DNA from: Zoogloeaceae bacterium
GTDB taxonomy: Bacteria; Pseudomonadota; Gammaproteobacteria; Burkholderiales; Rhodocyclaceae
Assembly (NCBI GenBank): GCA_031267345.1
Contig: JAIRZG010000026.1
Span: 1 to 15,565 of the forward strand
Length of the DNA: 15,565 nucleotides
Direction of reading: 5' to 3'
The notes under the pieces were generated by a model. The model worked only from the letters and a program-made list of their open reading frames with translations, did no database searches and was not told the origin of the DNA. Made by a program: the position numbers and the translations under genes. Below, piece after piece: positions 13,405-15,565 of this stretch. Within the stretch, counting starts at the first letter, position 1. Every line of letters begins with the position of its first letter.

Positions 13405-14724
13405 TCACGCGCCCGCGCCCGTCAGCCGATAACGCGCCGAACAGGCGTGCGCAGGCAGACCTTCGCCGTCGGCGAGGGTGGCGGCGATTTGTCCCAAAGT
13501 TTGCGCGCCCGCCCTGGAGACGCGAATCAGGCTGGTGCGTTTTTGAAAATCGTAGACGCCCAAAGGCGAGGAGAAGCGGGCGCTACCGGAGGTGGGCAAC
13601 ACATGGTTGGGGCCGGCGCAGTAGTCGCCCAGACTTTCCGAGGTATAGGGGCCGATGAAAATCGCGCCGGCGTTGTGGATTTTTTCCACCCAGGCGTCGG
13701 CGTCTCGCAGGGCGAGTTCCAGATGTTCGGGGGCGATGCGGTTGGCGATGTCAATGGCTTCCGGCAGATCGCGCGTCGCAATGAACGCCCCCCGGTTTTC
13801 CAGCGCCGCCAGGATGACGGCGCGGCGCGGCATGGCAGGCAGCAATTTTTTCATGCCGACATGCACGGCGTCGAGGTAGGCGGCGTCAGGGCTGATGAGG
13901 ATGCTCTGCGCGAGTTCATCGTGTTCGGCCTGACTGAACAGATCCATCGCCACCCAGTCGGGGTCGGCGCTGCCATCAGCCAGCACGAGAATTTCCGAAG
14001 GCCCCGCCACCATGTCGATGCCGACAATACCGAACACCCGCCGCTTGGCGCAGGCGACATAGGCGTTGCCGGGGCCGACGATTTTATCTACTTTGGGTAT
14101 GCTTTCCGTGCCGAAGGCCAGCGCGGCAATCGCCTGCGCGCCGCCGATGGCGAATACCCGATCAACGCCCGCCAGCGCGGCGGCGGCAAGCACCAGCTGG
14201 TTTTTTTCGCCATCCGGCGTAGGCACGACCATGATGAGTTCATGCACACCCGCCACCTTGGCGGGAATGGCGTTCATCAGCACGGAAGACGGGTAAGCCG
14301 CCTTGCCGCCAGGGACGTACAGCCCGACGCGCTGGAGCGGCGTGACCTTTTGCCCCAGCAACGTGCCATCGGCCTCGGTGTATCGCCAACCCGTCTGCGC
14401 CTGTTTTTCGTGAAAGCAGCGGATGCGCGTCGCTGCTGCTTCCAGCGCCGCGCGGCGTTCGGCAGGGAGCGTCACAAGGGCGGCGGCAAGTTCGGCGCGC
14501 GGGATTGCCAGCGCCGCCATATCGGGCGCATTTTCCGGATCAAGGCGATCGAAGCGTCGGGTATAGTCCAGCACCGCTGCGTCGCCGCGTTGCCGGACAT
14601 CCGTCAAAATGGCGGCGACGGTGTTTTCTATGCCTGCGTCCTGAGCGCACTCAAAGGCCAGAAGTTCATCCAGCGCCGCTGAAAAACCGGCTTCTTTGCT
14701 GTTCAATCGTTTGATATTCGGCAT
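13405..14724 (-). CDS. hisD: Histidinol dehydrogenase
   Basis: HisD oxidises L-histidinol to L-histidine in two NAD-dependent steps, the end of histidine synthesis. The 439-residue product is full length. Motifs in order: VGLYVPGGKAAYPSSVLMN, AIGGAQAIAALAFGTESIPK, KIVGPGNAYVACAKR, DMVAGPSEILVLAD and FSQAEHDELAQ (Gln and His zinc ligands). Then come ESLGDYCAGPNHVLPTSG (zinc Asp) and the C-terminal GLPAHACSARYRL (zinc His). ATG 14724 is 3 nt after the hisG stop. No good Shine-Dalgarno is seen, which suggests coupling to hisG. The usual next gene in betaproteobacteria, hisC, is replaced here by a diguanylate cyclase gene. Confidence 0.97.
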   Translation of the reverse strand: MPNIKRLNSKEAGFSAALDELLAFECAQDAGIENTVAAILTDVRQRGDAAVLDYTRRFDRLDPENAPDMAALAIPRAELAAALVTLPAERRAALEAAATRIRCFHEKQAQTGWRYTEADGTLLGQKVTPLQRVGLYVPGGKAAYPSSVLMNAIPAKVAGVHELIMVVPTPDGEKNQLVLAAAALAGVDRVFAIGGAQAIAALAFGTESIPKVDKIVGPGNAYVACAKRRVFGIVGIDMVAGPSEILVLADGSADPDWVAMDLFSQAEHDELAQSILISPDAAYLDAVHVGMKKLLPAMPRRAVILAALENRGAFIATRDLPEAIDIANRIAPEHLELALRDADAWVEKIHNAGAIFIGPYTSESLGDYCAGPNHVLPTSGSARFSSPLGVYDFQKRTSLIRVSRAGAQTLGQIAATLADGEGLPAHACSARYRLTGAGA

Positions 14725-14727
14725 TTT

Positions 14728-15372
14728 TTACGCTTTTACCGCGCCGGAAATGGCGTCGATAACCGGTTGCAGGGCGTCGCGCTTCAGTTTCAGCGCCGCC
14801 TGATTGACGATGAGGCGGCTGGAAATCTCCATGATCGGCTCCACCGCCAGAAGTTTGTTGGCCTTCAACGTCGCGCCGGAAGAGACCAGGTCGACAATGG
14901 CGTCCGACAATCCCACCAATGGCGCCAATTCCATCGAACCATAGAGTTTGATGAGATCGACATGCACTCCCTTGGCGGCGAAATGATCGCGCGCCGTCCG
15001 GATGTATTTGGTCGCCACCTTCAACCGCGCGCCTTGCCGCACGGCTGAAGCGTAATCAAAGCCTTCCGGCGCCGCCACCATCATGCGGCAACGGGCGATG
15101 TTGAGATCGAGCGGCTGATACAACCCCGCGCCGCCATGCTCGATCAACACGTCCTTGCCCGCCACGCCCAGATCCGCCGCGCCATATTGCACATAGGTCG
15201 GCACGTCGGAAGCGCGCACAATGACCAGCCGCACCTCCGGCTGATTGCTGCCGATGATGAGCCTGCGGGAAGTTTCCGGGTTCCCGTCCGGCACAATCCC
15301 CGCCGCCGCCAGCAACGGCAGGGTTTCTTCAAAAATGCGGCCTTTGGACAGCGCGATAGTAATTTCGGTCAC
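14728..15372 (-). CDS. hisG: ATP phosphoribosyltransferase, short (HisZ-dependent) form
   Basis: HisG joins ATP and PRPP, the first step of histidine synthesis. The product is 214 residues: TEITIALSKGRIFEETLPLL at the start, ASDVPTYVQYGAADLGVAGKD, LYGSMELAPLVGLSDAIVDL, and the PRPP-binding VSSGATLKAN. It ends at about the length of the short form, which lacks the C-terminal regulatory domain of the enteric enzyme (about 299 residues) and works with the HisRS-like subunit HisZ. hisZ is not in this window. The start is GTG 15372 with GAGG 5 nt upstream; a TTG nine codons earlier gives unconserved residues. It is the first gene of hisG-hisD. Confidence 0.96.
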   Translation of the reverse strand: MTEITIALSKGRIFEETLPLLAAAGIVPDGNPETSRRLIIGSNQPEVRLVIVRASDVPTYVQYGAADLGVAGKDVLIEHGGAGLYQPLDLNIARCRMMVAAPEGFDYASAVRQGARLKVATKYIRTARDHFAAKGVHVDLIKLYGSMELAPLVGLSDAIVDLVSSGATLKANKLLAVEPIMEISSRLIVNQAALKLKRDALQPVIDAISGAVKA

Positions 15373-15400
15373 AAAGACCTCGCAAACAAGGGAAACCAAG

Positions 15401-15406
15401 ATTTTA
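15401..15406 (-). promoter_or_regulatory. Candidate -10 box upstream of hisG
   Basis: TAAAAT (15406-15401) lies about 29 nt before GTG 15372, in the same TAAAATC context as the secA candidate. No convincing -35 is present. The rest of 15373-15565 holds no gene, only the repeat described separately. Confidence 0.28.
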
Positions 15407-15446
15407 GATCAGAAGACAGGAAGCCGCGCCGGAATGTCCGTCTTCC

Positions 15447-15565
15447 CAGGGCAATCGCATGAATGCCGAAGCCATGAATTCATGATGGCGAAACCGTCCG
15501 GATCTTCCCTTGAAGGGAAGGTGTGGCTATATTCCCTCCCCTTTTTCACTTCCTCTCCCCTTGTG
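15447..15565. repeat. Dispersed intergenic repeat, copy B (cut by the window end)
   Basis: It opens with CAGGGCAATCGCATGAATG (15447-15465), 18 of 19 identical to 4511-4529. Next come the perfect 12-bp palindrome CATGAATTCATG (15473-15484), GATGGCG, and the hairpin CTTCCCTT-G-AAGGGAAG (15504-15520). It finishes in a CT-rich stretch ending CCCCTTGTG, the first arm of the hairpin seen whole in copy A. The window stops exactly in this arm. Confidence 0.55.

Noticed and set aside
13273..14682. 469-codon plus-strand frame opposite hisD and the cyclase start
   Set aside because: Antisense shadow; hisD is unambiguous on the other strand with all its zinc ligands.
1..15565. tRNA or rRNA genes, CRISPR arrays, toxin-antitoxin pairs, defence systems
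   Set aside because: I looked for cloverleaf-like segments, regular spaced repeats and known defence motifs on both strands and saw none that I could support.

Overview
The window looks like a chromosomal segment of a GC-rich proteobacterium, most likely a betaproteobacterium. That placement is an inference from three things: the short, HisZ-dependent form of HisG; the DUF4149 membrane protein; and the gene orders rpsP-rimM-trmD-rplS and ispD-ispF. Most of it is core housekeeping DNA. Almost everything is on the minus strand; only two small genes and the left-edge transposase remnant read on the plus strand.

Layout, left to right. (1) 1-133 is the start of an IS481-like insertion sequence, cut off 20 codons into its transposase. 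It is fused to a decayed or switched-off minus-strand gene (134-892) for a secreted protein with autotransporter-type passenger repeats. That gene carries two frame breaks, one beside its signal peptide and one at a run of eight Cs. (2) 1089-3118 is the ribosome and tRNA operon rpsP-rimM-trmD-rplS, driven by a clear sigma-70-type promoter. (3) 3227-4430 is ispD-ispF, two steps of the MEP isoprenoid pathway, with overlapping reading frames. (4) 4431-4860 has no intact gene. It holds a dispersed repeat and the eroded C-terminal end of a chemotaxis receptor gene. (5) 4861-5921 (plus strand) encodes a DUF4149 membrane protein and an unrecognised lipoprotein. The lipoprotein gene runs tail-to-tail into a minus-strand ArnT/GT39-like membrane glycosyltransferase, and their stop codons overlap. 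(6) 7624-7996 is a self-contained rpmE unit with promoter, structured leader, gene and rho-independent terminator. (7) 8000-11646 reads secA, then proQ, then a small cysteine-rich protein. (8) 11769-15372 reads hisG, hisD, then a response-regulator diguanylate cyclase placed 10 bp after hisD.

The genes cover translation (S16, L19, L31, RimM, TrmD), isoprenoid precursor synthesis, protein export (SecA), post-transcriptional regulation (ProQ), the first and last steps of histidine synthesis, and cyclic-di-GMP signalling. Both window edges lie in repetitive material: an IS remnant on the left and a copy of a dispersed repeat on the right. That is what contig breaks commonly look like.

I did not find a convincing new multi-gene system. 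The observations most worth following up are the homopolymer-interrupted passenger gene with intact-looking expression signals, the dispersed repeat pair, the structured rpmE and secA leaders, and the cyclic-di-GMP enzyme attached to the histidine genes.
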